Origin: Chitinophaga sp. YR627
GTDB taxonomy: Bacteria; Bacteroidota; Bacteroidia; Chitinophagales; Chitinophagaceae
Length of the DNA stretch: 64,000 nucleotides
Reading direction: 5' to 3'
NCBI RefSeq assembly: GCF_900114995.1
Contig: NZ_FOUX01000008.1
Span: forward strand, 178,927-242,926
Both the position numbers and the translations under genes were made by a program. The notes below the pieces were generated by a model, which did not search any database, had not been told where the DNA came from, and saw only the letters and a list, made by a program, of their open reading frames with translations. This document shows, piece by piece, positions 50,267 to 59,612 of this stretch. Numbering within the stretch: the stretch's first letter is position 1; each line of letters begins with the position of its first letter.

Positions 50267-52390
50267 TTATAAAGGGGATTTTTCTAACGCATCGAGGTAG
50301 AAGGCCATATTCTGCCTTGTATCAGTATTACTTATTACTTCTCCGGATAACTGCTTTTTGTCTCTGAGGCGGTTATCAATGACTTCTTCAATGGTATCTG
50401 CATAGTACAGATAATAGATATTAACAGCTTTTGTTTGTCCGTTTCTATATGCTCTGGCAGAGGCCTGTTCTTCAAGCGCAGGGTTCCACTGCCGGGTATA
50501 GTGGATAACATGACTGGCAGCGGTAATATTCAATCCCATACCGCCAGAACGTGGGTTGAGTACCATAATGCTAAATCCATCTTGAGCGGAGAACAGGTCG
50601 ATGTTCTCCTGTCTTTGTGCGATGGCCACCCGTCCGTCTATAGTATACACTTTACAGTTATAATGGAAGGAAAGTGTACGTTTAAGTGCATCAATCATGT
50701 GCAGGTATTCTGTGAAGATGAGCACCTTTTCGTTTCTTTCTTTAATCTCATCCAGCAATTGTGCCATACGGGAAAATTTGACACTGCTGTCACGTAAAGC
50801 GCCGAATGATGCGGTTGCGAGTTTTTCAGGTTCCTTCATAAATGGATGAGTTGTATACTGACGCATCAGCTGAATCTGTTTCAGGACATTGATACTCATC
50901 ATTGTTTCTGTCATACCTTTCAGCTGACTCAGTACCTGTATACGCTGACCTTCATATAAGTTAGTTTCAGCGGGATTCAACTCCAATACCTGATGAATAT
51001 CAATTCTTTCAGGAAGAGAATCCAGTACCTCCTCTTTTTTCCTGCGTAACATAATTCTGGAGACTGTATCACGCAGTTCACTGATACCTGTATTATTCAA
51101 TGTGGCTGTCAGGTCCTTTGAAATATACTTTTTAGCGAAATTTTGTCTGGTATCGAGGTAACCAGGATTCACAAGGTCAGCCAGCGACCAGAGGTCCATG
51201 AGAGAGTTTTCTACTGGGGTGCCACTCATGGCGATTCTTACATGGGCAGGAATCTCGGTGAGCGCCTTCCGTCTTTCGGCATCCGGGTTTTTAACCAGAC
51301 TGGCCTCGTCCATCAGTAATAATCCCCAGGTCTGTTGGGCAAACAGATAACGATCATTCATGAGGATGGAATAGGAAGTGATGACCACCTTCTCCTTTGC
51401 CAGTGTAAATTTGCTACCCGTACGCTGAGAGCCATGGTGCACGTAAGGTTTGATAGATGGTGTAAAGAAGGCAAATTCCCTTTTCCAGTTCTCCATGAGG
51501 GTAGAAGGTAATATAATCAATACATTCTCCAGAATATCTTTCTCTATCAGCCAGGCAATCAGTGCAATGGTCTGGGCGGTTTTACCTAATCCCATGTCAT
51601 CTCCCAGAATGCCACCTATTCTGTTGATACAGCAGTATTGTAACCACTGTAATCCTTCCTTTTGGTAGGGGTATAATTTTCTTTTGAAAAGGGTGGATTC
51701 TTCTGTATATAAACCTGATTCAGTAATCTGGCTAATGCTTAAAGCTTCCGGTTCAAAGGTGAGCAGGTTATTTGCCCCACGTGTGACAAAGTAATCCAGC
51801 GCTCTTTTGAGGGGTAATGTGTTTTCTTTTGTTAAGTTTGATTTCAGTTGTACCGCAAAAGCAACCGAGTCTTCACTGAGTGGATGTAATAAATTTTCAT
51901 GAATAAAATACCCTGCATGAATCAGATAATCCATATGGCTTATATCGACAGGTACAATTTTATTTCTCTGACGTATGCCTGGTTCAGGCAGGGCATGGTT
52001 TGCGGCCATCATAATCTTGTACATCAGGTCTACCGGAAGTTCCCGGATTTTCAGATCACCGGTCTCCCATTTGTAATTACCGGATTCGGCCTCGTACACC
52101 TCATCTATATCCATGATATCGCCGATGGCAGCATCATAGGATAAAGAAATAGTTTTCGTTTCAGCATTCTTTACCAGAAATGCGATATCAGTTTTTAAGG
52201 CGAAATACATTTTTTTAATCTGTTCCAGTCTGTTCAACCCTTTACGGACGATGGCATCCGGATCTTTACCTGTCGCAAAAATAACCTCCTTAGCTGCGTC
52301 CAGATCCTGATCTGTTAATTCAGAGAAGGATTCAAGCAATGCAGCCAGTTTATCTTTATATGTTTTGTTATTAATCATGATTCTTGACAT
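50267..52390 (-). CDS. SNF2-family (Swi2/Snf2) helicase-like ATPase
   Basis: This 707-residue protein has an N-terminal region of about 250 residues and an SF2 SNF2 core. Motif I is GILGDDMGLGKT (about residue 260), motif II is LLLMDEAS, III is MSGTPVENS, IV is LIFTEY, V is LNPRSGGMGLNIT and VI is QASARAYRNGQ. All ATPase motifs look intact. It translocates on DNA without unwinding. It is co-transcribed with the MORC gene and overlaps the sigma-like gene by 20 bases. Confidence 0.92.
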   Translation of the reverse strand: MSRIMINNKTYKDKLAALLESFSELTDQDLDAAKEVIFATGKDPDAIVRKGLNRLEQIKKMYFALKTDIAFLVKNAETKTISLSYDAAIGDIMDIDEVYEAESGNYKWETGDLKIRELPVDLMYKIMMAANHALPEPGIRQRNKIVPVDISHMDYLIHAGYFIHENLLHPLSEDSVAFAVQLKSNLTKENTLPLKRALDYFVTRGANNLLTFEPEALSISQITESGLYTEESTLFKRKLYPYQKEGLQWLQYCCINRIGGILGDDMGLGKTAQTIALIAWLIEKDILENVLIILPSTLMENWKREFAFFTPSIKPYVHHGSQRTGSKFTLAKEKVVITSYSILMNDRYLFAQQTWGLLLMDEASLVKNPDAERRKALTEIPAHVRIAMSGTPVENSLMDLWSLADLVNPGYLDTRQNFAKKYISKDLTATLNNTGISELRDTVSRIMLRRKKEEVLDSLPERIDIHQVLELNPAETNLYEGQRIQVLSQLKGMTETMMSINVLKQIQLMRQYTTHPFMKEPEKLATASFGALRDSSVKFSRMAQLLDEIKERNEKVLIFTEYLHMIDALKRTLSFHYNCKVYTIDGRVAIAQRQENIDLFSAQDGFSIMVLNPRSGGMGLNITAASHVIHYTRQWNPALEEQASARAYRNGQTKAVNIYYLYYADTIEEVIDNRLRDKKQLSGEVISNTDTRQNMAFYLDALEKSPL

Positions 52391-52919
52391 TTTGAAGTTG
52401 AGATAAAACTTCCGGCAACTTACGTGACAGCCGTTTTTGGATGTTACGGACGTTCCTGATATCCAAACCGTATTCTTCTGATATCTGCTTAGGGCTTTGG
52501 CCGTCCTTTATTGCTTTATAAACCAGGAGCAGAGCAGCATCTCCTTCCAGACAGGAGATAATGTATTTATCAACTTCTCTGCAATAGAGTTCCTCTATTG
52601 TATTATCATCATGTTGTACCTGTAGATCTTCCGGTATCATTTTCATGATAGCAGCGGCTTTTGATCTTTTTTCATTGCTGAGAAGGCTTTTTATCACACT
52701 TTTCAGATAGCAGGACAGATCAAGGTTCTTAAGGGGATCCCATTGGCGTTCTCCTTTAAAAACCTTTTCAATTGCATCCATGACGATATCTTCATATTGT
52801 TTACCGCCAGGAAGGCTGTAAGGGGGGATGGTGCATAAATACACAGCATATGCCGTGAGCTTTGGTATGAGTTCCTCCCACTTAGCTCCTTTTAGTAAAT
52901 TATGTATTGATTCATCCAT
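52371..52919 (-). CDS. Sigma-70-like HTH protein, first gene of the SNF2-MORC operon
   Basis: This 182-residue protein looks like a divergent sigma factor: a region-2-like part (IVMDAIEKVFKGERQWDPLK, CYLKSVIKSLLSNEKR) and a region-4-like helix-turn-helix (KAIKDGQSPKQISEEYGLDI, RNVRNIQKRLSRKL). It is the first gene of the operon and overlaps the SNF2 gene by 20 bases. It could drive the operon or serve as a DNA-binding subunit; which is not known. Confidence 0.75.
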   Translation of the reverse strand: MDESIHNLLKGAKWEELIPKLTAYAVYLCTIPPYSLPGGKQYEDIVMDAIEKVFKGERQWDPLKNLDLSCYLKSVIKSLLSNEKRSKAAAIMKMIPEDLQVQHDDNTIEELYCREVDKYIISCLEGDAALLLVYKAIKDGQSPKQISEEYGLDIRNVRNIQKRLSRKLPEVLSQLQNVKNHD

Positions 52920-53181
52920 TATTTTGGTGTCGTTTGATATATATAGCTGGTGAGAAAGTGGAATTTGCCATAATGGGAAAAAAAATTAATTGTGCCTTGG
53001 GTTCATTATATCAATTTACAATTAATATAATAACCGGCCAATGGCCAGCAGGTCAAAAAATGAACATTGCTGCTTCAATTTCGGACATTATATAAATATT
53101 TTAATACATTATATAAGACATTATATAATGAGTTGAAAATGTCGGCCTTTTTTCATTTTTCTTCCAGCTAAAATCCAAATC
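52920..53181. other. Intergenic region upstream of the defence operon
   Basis: About 260 AT-rich bases. The segment 53090-53130 has ACATTATATAA-like repeats (TATAAATATT and ACATTATATAAGACATTATATAAT), a direct repeat of ACATTATATAA at 53105 and 53118 that might be a promoter or binding site. No gene is seen. Confidence 0.35.
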
Positions 53182-53289
53182 ATGTTCAAAAACTATCTCA
53201 AAATCATTTTCCGCAACATTATACATCACAAGTCCTGCGCTACTATTAATGTACCAGGCCTGGCAATTGGTATGGCTGCCGTCATTTAG
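53182..53289 (+). pseudogene. FtsX/MacB-type permease N-terminal fragment
   Basis: MFKNYLKIIFRNIIHHKSCATINVP, then GLAIGMAAVI and a stop matches the start of Bacteroidota FtsX-like ABC transporter permeases. It breaks off after 35 residues. The following bases (QLNNPKFKENGMFYGGPRFL) may be a C-terminal scrap of a TonB-dependent receptor. Confidence 0.75.
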
Positions 53290-53454
53290 CCTCCCTCTTC
53301 CAGTTGAATAACCCGAAGTTCAAGGAAAACGGAATGTTTTATGGAGGTCCCCGCTTCCTGTAGATATTTAAGTTGCCTTCGTAGAGGCGACTCCGAAATG
53401 GTACTTATCGTGTGGATGGAGTACTCGTCAACCAGGATATTCACCCAAAAGTAA

Positions 53455-54180
53455 ATAGCACATGAGCTGGTTAGTGAAGAAGGTATTTCTGTGAACAGGG
53501 CCTGGGGATTTATATCCTTTCCTGGATCTCAATTTTATTACGGTCGTCATAAGAATGATAATGCAGTTATTATGGCATTGCAGGAACTGGTATTGGGGCA
53601 TCCTGATTATGTCTCCAGGAAGCTATGTTTTTATTTGCGGAGGGCAGGTCATCAATGGAATCATAAACGGATTTACCGTGTTTATAAGTTATTAAAAATC
53701 AATAAACGTAGGAAAGGAAGAGATGATTACTCACCGGAATAAAGAAACCATTGGTCAATGTTAGGTGGAGTATGAACTTTATGAGTGATAGTACGACCGG
53801 TAACAGGCACTTCCGACTTTTAATGTAATGGATAACTGTCAGGAGAGGCATTGGCTATTAAGATTGATACCGCTTTATCTGCCAAAAGGATTACGCGGGT
53901 ACTGGACCGAATGTTTGCAACACGTGGTAAACTAATTAGTCTATGAGTGGATAATGAACCGAAGTTTACTTCTACTGAGTTTGCCTATGGTACAAAGAGA
54001 ACAATATCATCATTCACTATATCCAATCGGGTTAGCCAATGCAACGCGGCTATATTGAAGGGTTTAACCGCCTGTATTGTGCGGCAGTTCTTGATGCATA
54101 CTTATTTTTTGATTTTAACCACGTACGAGAATTAACGACGGAGTGGTTGGAACTCCAAAAACTCATTTTCCCCGAAGGAA
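53455..54180 (+). mobile_element. Decayed IS3-family transposase (OrfB) remnant
   Basis: The + strand holds pieces of an IS3-type integrase-core transposase in several frames: HELVSEEGISVNRAWGFISF, then LRRAGHQWNHKRIYRVYKLL, FMSDSTTGNRHFRLFNVMDN, DRMFATRGKLISLRVDNEPK and EGFNRLYCAAVLDAYLFFDF. Frameshifts and stops interrupt it, so it is inactive. No clear terminal inverted repeats are seen. It marks the right edge of the accessory stretch. Confidence 0.8.
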
Positions 54181-54278
54181 TCGTGTGTGACCGCAAAAAC
54201 AAGTCTTTGCGAACCCCGAAAGTCAATACAATTTCTCCCGTATTGCCCACCTGTCGGGCAATACGCCCGAAAACGAAA

Positions 54279-54314
54279 AAGGGACAAATCATACTGATGA
54301 TGATTTGTCCCTTC
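54279..54314 (-). terminator. Terminator of tRNA-Asp
   Basis: AAGGGACAAATCAT and ATGATTTGTCCCTT form a long stem that, read on the minus strand, ends in TTTTTCG. It lies just after the tRNA-Asp 3' end. Confidence 0.75.
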
Positions 54315-54317
54315 TTG

Positions 54318-54391
54318 CGGACCAGACGGGACTCGAACCCGCGACCTCCGCCGTGACAGGGCGGCATTCTAACCAACTGAACTACTGATCC
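54318..54391 (-). tRNA. tRNA-Asp (anticodon GTC)
   Basis: The 74-base cloverleaf has acceptor stem GGATCAG/CTGGTCC with discriminator G, D-arm GTTCAGTTGGTTAGAAT, anticodon arm CCGCC-CTGTCAC-GGCGG with anticodon GTC, and T-arm CGGGTTCGAGTCCCG. CCA is not encoded. It stands at the right edge of the accessory stretch. Confidence 0.95.
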
Positions 54392-54642
54392 TTTTCTCCA
54401 TTTCCCTTTCTCTCGATCGGGGTGCAAATATTGGATAAATATTTTAATCCAACAAATAAAAAGTGAAAATATTTTTAAATCAGCTACTGGTAAGGGTTTG
54501 GGAGGTTTTATTTTTTATTTCCAATCCCATCAACTCCCTATAAGATTTTTAAAACGCCCTTTTCCCCCAATCCTTAATCATTTATTAATAAGCACTTTTC
54601 TATAGAATTTGCAAACTTTGTCCCTGCCGAAAATGCCAGTTC

Positions 54643-55170
54643 GTGGAAGATATACTTGCATTAAAGGAAGGAGATACATTGATCTTTGAGCAGGTTTACA
54701 ATGCTTATAATGAAAAACTGTATTTCTACTTCCTGAAACATACGGGGTCTCAACTTTGGTCCGAAGAGTTATTGCAGACAACCTTCGTCAAGCTTTGGCG
54801 ATACAGAAAGGGGCTGTCTGTTGAGTATACTTTATCGGCGCAGATCTTCCGTATTGCAAAAACATCCCTCATTGACGGGATGAGAAAAGAACGGCAGCAT
54901 AAAGCCTTTATGCAGTCCTATACCGCGGAAGTACTAAACGGCGAAACCTATGCCACTCCGGCAAATAAAGAAGCTGTACAACAACTACATCTCGAAATAG
55001 ACAAACTCCCGCCCGTACGTAAGAAAGTTTTCATGCTCAGCCGTATCGATGGTTTTTCCCACAAAGAAATATCCGATATGCTGTCTATCTCCCCAAAGAC
55101 AGTAGAGGTCCACATCTCCAAAGCGCTCAAACAACTCAGACGCGCCCTGTTCCTTTTTACGATCATGTAA
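54643..55170 (+). CDS. ECF RNA polymerase sigma factor, FecI-like
   Basis: This 175-residue protein starts at a GTG at 54643. Region 2 (YNAYNEKLYFYFLKHTGSQ, SEELLQTTFVKLWRYR) and region 4 (LPPVRKKVFMLSRIDGFSHKEISDMLSISPKTVEVHIS) are complete. The following FecR gene and SusC/SusD pair are its likely partners. ECF-FecR pairs of this kind switch on the SusCD genes when the substrate is available. Confidence 0.9.
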   Translation: MEDILALKEGDTLIFEQVYNAYNEKLYFYFLKHTGSQLWSEELLQTTFVKLWRYRKGLSVEYTLSAQIFRIAKTSLIDGMRKERQHKAFMQSYTAEVLNGETYATPANKEAVQQLHLEIDKLPPVRKKVFMLSRIDGFSHKEISDMLSISPKTVEVHISKALKQLRRALFLFTIM

Positions 55171-55254
55171 CCCTTATCCGGGCAATGTGAACAAATTGTT
55201 ACCAGTAAGGGATCGGTTCAGCCTAAACGTAGTATTAGCAAATGAGCAGCTGCC

Positions 55255-56274
55255 ATGGCATTATCACCAGACCTATACGCAAGATTTATCAAAGGAGAGT
55301 GTACGGAAGAAGAACACCGGACAGTCATGGCGTATTTACGTGAACATCCGGAGGAAATGGAAGACCTGCTGATGGAGCCAGACTGGGATAACTTCCGTCC
55401 GGATGGTAAACTGCATCCGGCCGTATTACAGCGTGTATTCACTAATATACAGCAGGATGTGGATAAGTATGCGCGTAACAGGATGATCTGGAAGAGGGTG
55501 GCAGTAGCAGCTGTACTGACAGGTATTATCGTACTGACAGGTGCCTTATTCCTGCAACAGGATCAGCCAGATACACCGGTTGCTATGGAAAGTTCGCCTG
55601 CCATTACCTGGAAGGAATACACGAACAATGGTAAACTGGTGAAGCAGCTGATGCTTGAAGATAGTTCACATATCGAACTGGGGCCAGGAAGCACACTACG
55701 CTGTAAAACAGGCTTCGAAAAAGATAAGCGGGAACTGTGGTTAAAGGGAAAGGCCAAATTTGACGTCGCAAAAGACAAAGACAGACCATTTACAGTTTAT
55801 GCCGGTAACACCGCTGTAACAGCATTAGGAACCGTCTTTGGTGTGAATGAACGGGGTACAAAGGTGACGGTAAAACTGTATAGCGGAAAAGTAGTAGTGC
55901 ATCCGCAGACAGGTGTCGCCAGCTTTAACAAGGTCTATCTGCAACCCGGAGAGTCGCTGGTGTATGATCTCAGCAGTAAAAAGCAGCCATTGGTGAATAA
56001 ACCGGCTGTATTGGGACGAGAACCTGTCACCGGACAGGAAGTGGCTTCTAACAGCCTTGTATTCCATCAGCAGCCATTGCCGCAGATCCTGCAACAATTA
56101 GAACGACACTTCAATATAAAGATCGCCTGCGACGCAAAACGTTTGCAGCATATCAGGGTAACAGCGGAATTCACAACATCGGATACACCAGCAGAAATAT
56201 TGGAAAACATAGCATTATTGAATGATCTGACTTTAGAGCGTACGGCTGAAGGAGGATTCCTCTTAAAGAAATAA
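55255..56274 (+). CDS. FecR-family anti-sigma factor
   Basis: This 339-residue protein has an N-terminal cytoplasmic region with DLYARFIKGECTEEEHRTVM, a membrane helix at about 84-104 (VAVAAVLTGIIVLTGALFLQ), a FecR domain (LPELELGPGSTLR-like LMLEDSSHIELGPGST; GNTAVTALGTVFGVNE) and a C-terminal DUF4974 region (QQLERHFNIKIACDAKRL). It should hold the adjacent sigma factor and release it on a signal from an outer-membrane transducer. Confidence 0.9.
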   Translation: MALSPDLYARFIKGECTEEEHRTVMAYLREHPEEMEDLLMEPDWDNFRPDGKLHPAVLQRVFTNIQQDVDKYARNRMIWKRVAVAAVLTGIIVLTGALFLQQDQPDTPVAMESSPAITWKEYTNNGKLVKQLMLEDSSHIELGPGSTLRCKTGFEKDKRELWLKGKAKFDVAKDKDRPFTVYAGNTAVTALGTVFGVNERGTKVTVKLYSGKVVVHPQTGVASFNKVYLQPGESLVYDLSSKKQPLVNKPAVLGREPVTGQEVASNSLVFHQQPLPQILQQLERHFNIKIACDAKRLQHIRVTAEFTTSDTPAEILENIALLNDLTLERTAEGGFLLKK

Positions 56275-56355
56275 AATAACGATCACATTCCAGTACCAAC
56301 TAACAAACAGGCTGCAGTTGCAGCCAGGGATTGTATTGTCTTAAAACTGACCTTT

Positions 56356-59300
56356 ATGACGAAAACATTTTACCAGCATTTTCCTTTTTTACGCCTGCTG
56401 CTATGGCTGCTGCTACTGATGGCGCCCGCCTTGTCATATGCACAGGTAAAACCAGATATAACGGGTATCGTGCTCGATCCGCAGGGAGAAAAGATACCAG
56501 GTGTTACCGTCAGGGCCTTACAGGCAAATGGCAGTAAGCCCATCTTCCAGATGACCGATGAAAAAGGCTGGTTTCACTTTGATAACCTGAACGCAGGGGA
56601 ACGCTATAACTTCAGTTTTAGCTCTGTCGGATATAAACCGCAACAATTGGATGGTTATACCATCAAAAAAGGGGAGACCATCAACCTGATCGTAAGAATG
56701 CGGCAGAAGGATGACTCGCTCGCACAGGTGGTCGTAGTCGGTTATGGTACACAAAAAAAGTCGGAAGTGACCGGCGCCATCGCGCAGGTAGGACAGGAGG
56801 TATTTGAAAACAGACCGGTAACCAGCATCGGTCAGGCACTCCAGGGGGCTATTCCCAACCTGAACATCACTTTTGGTGATGGTCAGCCGGGTAGAGCGGC
56901 CACCTTTAACGTACGTGGTTTTACTTCCATTAATACAGGTAGTCCGTTGATCCTCATCGACGGTACACCGGGTGATATCAACCTTGTCAATCCTGAAGAT
57001 GTTGCCAGTGTGACCGTCCTGAAAGACGCTGCTTCTGCTGCTATCTATGGTGCGCGGGCTGCTTATGGCGTAATCCTCGTTACCACCCGTAAAGCAAAAA
57101 GCGGACAGTTACAGGTACGCTACTCTGGTAACTTTGGATGGGGTACGCCCACCCGTTTACCACAGGTGATCAAAGACCCGCTGGAAGCAGCAACTATCCA
57201 GAATGAAGCCTATAAAGGATATGCCGGTTCTGATGCACCAGGTATGCTGGCAGTGATCGAATATTTACAGAAGAGAAAAGCAGACCCTTCTCTGCCTGAA
57301 CTGGGTGTAGATGCCACCGGCAATTTTATCCGTGGTGCAAACACAGACTGGTACGATCTGTTTTACAACAAACAACAGGCGTTCTCCAAACACTTTGTCA
57401 GTGTCGCTGGTGGTAAAGGTAATACCAACTATTACCTCTCTGCTGGGTACCTTAAACAGGAAGGTTCTTTTAAGGTTGCCACTGATGACTATAAACGTTA
57501 CAACCTCCGCCTTAAGCTGGATAACCAGGTGGCTGACTGGCTCAAAATATATGACAACGTGGAAATGGCTCAGGGTACTTACGATGCGCCTAACAAGTTC
57601 GTGTCCGGTGGTTATAATATCTACCGTTATCTTTCCCTGTTTGCCAATCCATATGAGGCGATCCGCACGCCTAATGGTTATTATACACAGGCAGGCGCCG
57701 TTACTTTCGGTCAGCTGGAAAAAGGGGGTCGTACCAATGTAAAAGACAGACAACTGAAAAATACGCTCGGTTTTTCCACCAACTTTCTGGATAACACACT
57801 CCGTGTGAATGGTGATTATACCGTACTGGCTACGCAGGACCGTAATGATATACAGACTAATAGCGTGTATTACGAGGTAAGACCAGGTACGGTGTCTCCA
57901 TTTACTGCTACAGATTATTACCAGTCAGCCTATACCGAAAACTTTGACCAGATCGTGAACCTCTATGCAGAATACGAACGCAGACTGGGACAGCATCACC
58001 TGAAAGGATTACTGGGTTTCAACCAGGAAATGAATACCTATGAAACCTTTTCCGCCAGAAGAGATGGTAATATCACACCGGATAAAGGTGCGCTGAACCT
58101 GGCTAGTGGCATTGCCACAGTAGGGGATACAAAAGAAGAATGGGCCATCCGCGGTTTGTTCTACCGGTTGAATTACGACTTCAAAGACCGTTATTTACTC
58201 GAGTTCAACGGTCGTTATGATGGTTCTTCCCGTTTTCCGGATTCCAGCCGTTATGGCTTCTTTCCCTCCGTATCCGCAGGCTGGATCGTATCGCGTGAGC
58301 CTTTCTTTGCACCCGCAAAGAAAGTATTTAACAACCTGAAACTCCGTGCCTCTTACGGTTCTCTGGGAAACCAGCAGGTAGCTGCATACGCTTTTACCAA
58401 CCCGATGAGTGTGTATAAGATCACTGATATCCTGGATGGTGCACAGCCTTTAGGAATCAATGCACCCGGATTACTCCCCCTGCACTTTACCTGGGAAACA
58501 GCTACTACGCTTGATTTCGGAATAGACTTCTCCACACTCAGGAACAGAATGGATATCGGGTTCGACTGGTACAACCGTAAGACAACAAAGATGCTGACAC
58601 AGGGGAAGACTTTACCCGCAGTACTCGGCGCATCTGCTCCAAGGGAAAATGCGGCTGATCTGTCCACCAAAGGATGGGAATTTTCTGCGAAATGGCATGA
58701 TCAGTTTCAGTTAGGTAATAAACCTTTCTCCTATAACTTCTCTTTTGTCTTGTCCGACAGCAGGTCTTTCATCACAAAATTTGACAACCCCAATAAGTCA
58801 CTGATCAACCATTATATCGGCGAAGAGATTGGAGAGATCTGGGGATATAAAACGCTTGGCTTTTTTCAGTCCGACGATGAATATCTGAAATATGCTGTGA
58901 ACCAGCAACGTGTACAAAGTACTTCTTACAGTCTGAATGGTCACCCGCTGGCTGGTGATCTGAAGTTCGCTGATCTCAACGGTGACAAGAAGATTGATAA
59001 TGGTAAGAACACGGTGAATGATCCGGGAGACATGTACAAGATCGGCAACAGTATGCCCCGTTATGCTTATGGCTTTGGTGCAGGCGCCAGTTGGAATGGT
59101 GTATCGCTCGATGTATTCTTACAGGGCATCGGCAAGATGGATTTCTGGCCAGGTGTAGAAGCGGGGAACTTCTGGGGTTTTTATAACCGCTGGAATCAGC
59201 CGGTGTATGATCACATCAACAATGATTACTGGACGCCTGAAAACAGAGATGCTTATTTCCCAAGACTCAGGGCATATGATGCGTTGAATAATACCCGTCA

Positions 59301-59583
59301 GTTAGGTGTGGCGCAGACACGCTATTTACAGAACGCTGCTTATCTGAGAGTGAAGAATGTATCACTGGGATATATTTTACCGGTTAACTGGACAAGAAAA
59401 GCCGGTATCAGCACTGCAAAGGTATTCTTCTCCGGACAGAACCTGTTTGAATTCACACACCTGTCTAAAGTCTTCGATCCGGAAGCGATCACTGATAAGG
59501 TAGATACCAATACCGCTAATGGTAACGGGTTTCTTTACCCGGTACAACGTACGTACACTTTCGGACTTGAAGTTAATTTTTAA
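56356..59583 (+). CDS. SusC/RagA-family TonB-linked outer-membrane transporter
   Basis: This 1075-residue protein has a signal peptide (about residues 1-30, LLMAPALSYAQ), a carboxypeptidase-regulatory-like domain (ITGIVLDPQGEKIPGVTVRA), the TonB box region VVVGYGTQKKSEVTGAI, and a plug and barrel ending FGLEVNF. Notably it goes straight from the signal peptide to the regulatory domain with no STN signalling domain, although it follows a sigma/FecR pair. It pairs with the SusD gene that follows. The substrate is unknown. Confidence 0.93.
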   Translation: MTKTFYQHFPFLRLLLWLLLLMAPALSYAQVKPDITGIVLDPQGEKIPGVTVRALQANGSKPIFQMTDEKGWFHFDNLNAGERYNFSFSSVGYKPQQLDGYTIKKGETINLIVRMRQKDDSLAQVVVVGYGTQKKSEVTGAIAQVGQEVFENRPVTSIGQALQGAIPNLNITFGDGQPGRAATFNVRGFTSINTGSPLILIDGTPGDINLVNPEDVASVTVLKDAASAAIYGARAAYGVILVTTRKAKSGQLQVRYSGNFGWGTPTRLPQVIKDPLEAATIQNEAYKGYAGSDAPGMLAVIEYLQKRKADPSLPELGVDATGNFIRGANTDWYDLFYNKQQAFSKHFVSVAGGKGNTNYYLSAGYLKQEGSFKVATDDYKRYNLRLKLDNQVADWLKIYDNVEMAQGTYDAPNKFVSGGYNIYRYLSLFANPYEAIRTPNGYYTQAGAVTFGQLEKGGRTNVKDRQLKNTLGFSTNFLDNTLRVNGDYTVLATQDRNDIQTNSVYYEVRPGTVSPFTATDYYQSAYTENFDQIVNLYAEYERRLGQHHLKGLLGFNQEMNTYETFSARRDGNITPDKGALNLASGIATVGDTKEEWAIRGLFYRLNYDFKDRYLLEFNGRYDGSSRFPDSSRYGFFPSVSAGWIVSREPFFAPAKKVFNNLKLRASYGSLGNQQVAAYAFTNPMSVYKITDILDGAQPLGINAPGLLPLHFTWETATTLDFGIDFSTLRNRMDIGFDWYNRKTTKMLTQGKTLPAVLGASAPRENAADLSTKGWEFSAKWHDQFQLGNKPFSYNFSFVLSDSRSFITKFDNPNKSLINHYIGEEIGEIWGYKTLGFFQSDDEYLKYAVNQQRVQSTSYSLNGHPLAGDLKFADLNGDKKIDNGKNTVNDPGDMYKIGNSMPRYAYGFGAGASWNGVSLDVFLQGIGKMDFWPGVEAGNFWGFYNRWNQPVYDHINNDYWTPENRDAYFPRLRAYDALNNTRQLGVAQTRYLQNAAYLRVKNVSLGYILPVNWTRKAGISTAKVFFSGQNLFEFTHLSKVFDPEAITDKVDTNTANGNGFLYPVQRTYTFGLEVNF

Positions 59584-59612
59584 TTGCAGACGAATCGTTT
59601 AAACATATTTTC

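Noticed and set aside
53491..53742. Small + strand gene of 83 residues
   Set aside because: It is one frame of the decayed IS3 transposase.
54039..54427. Frames across the tRNA-Asp region
   Set aside because: They run through a tRNA and its terminator and have no family features.
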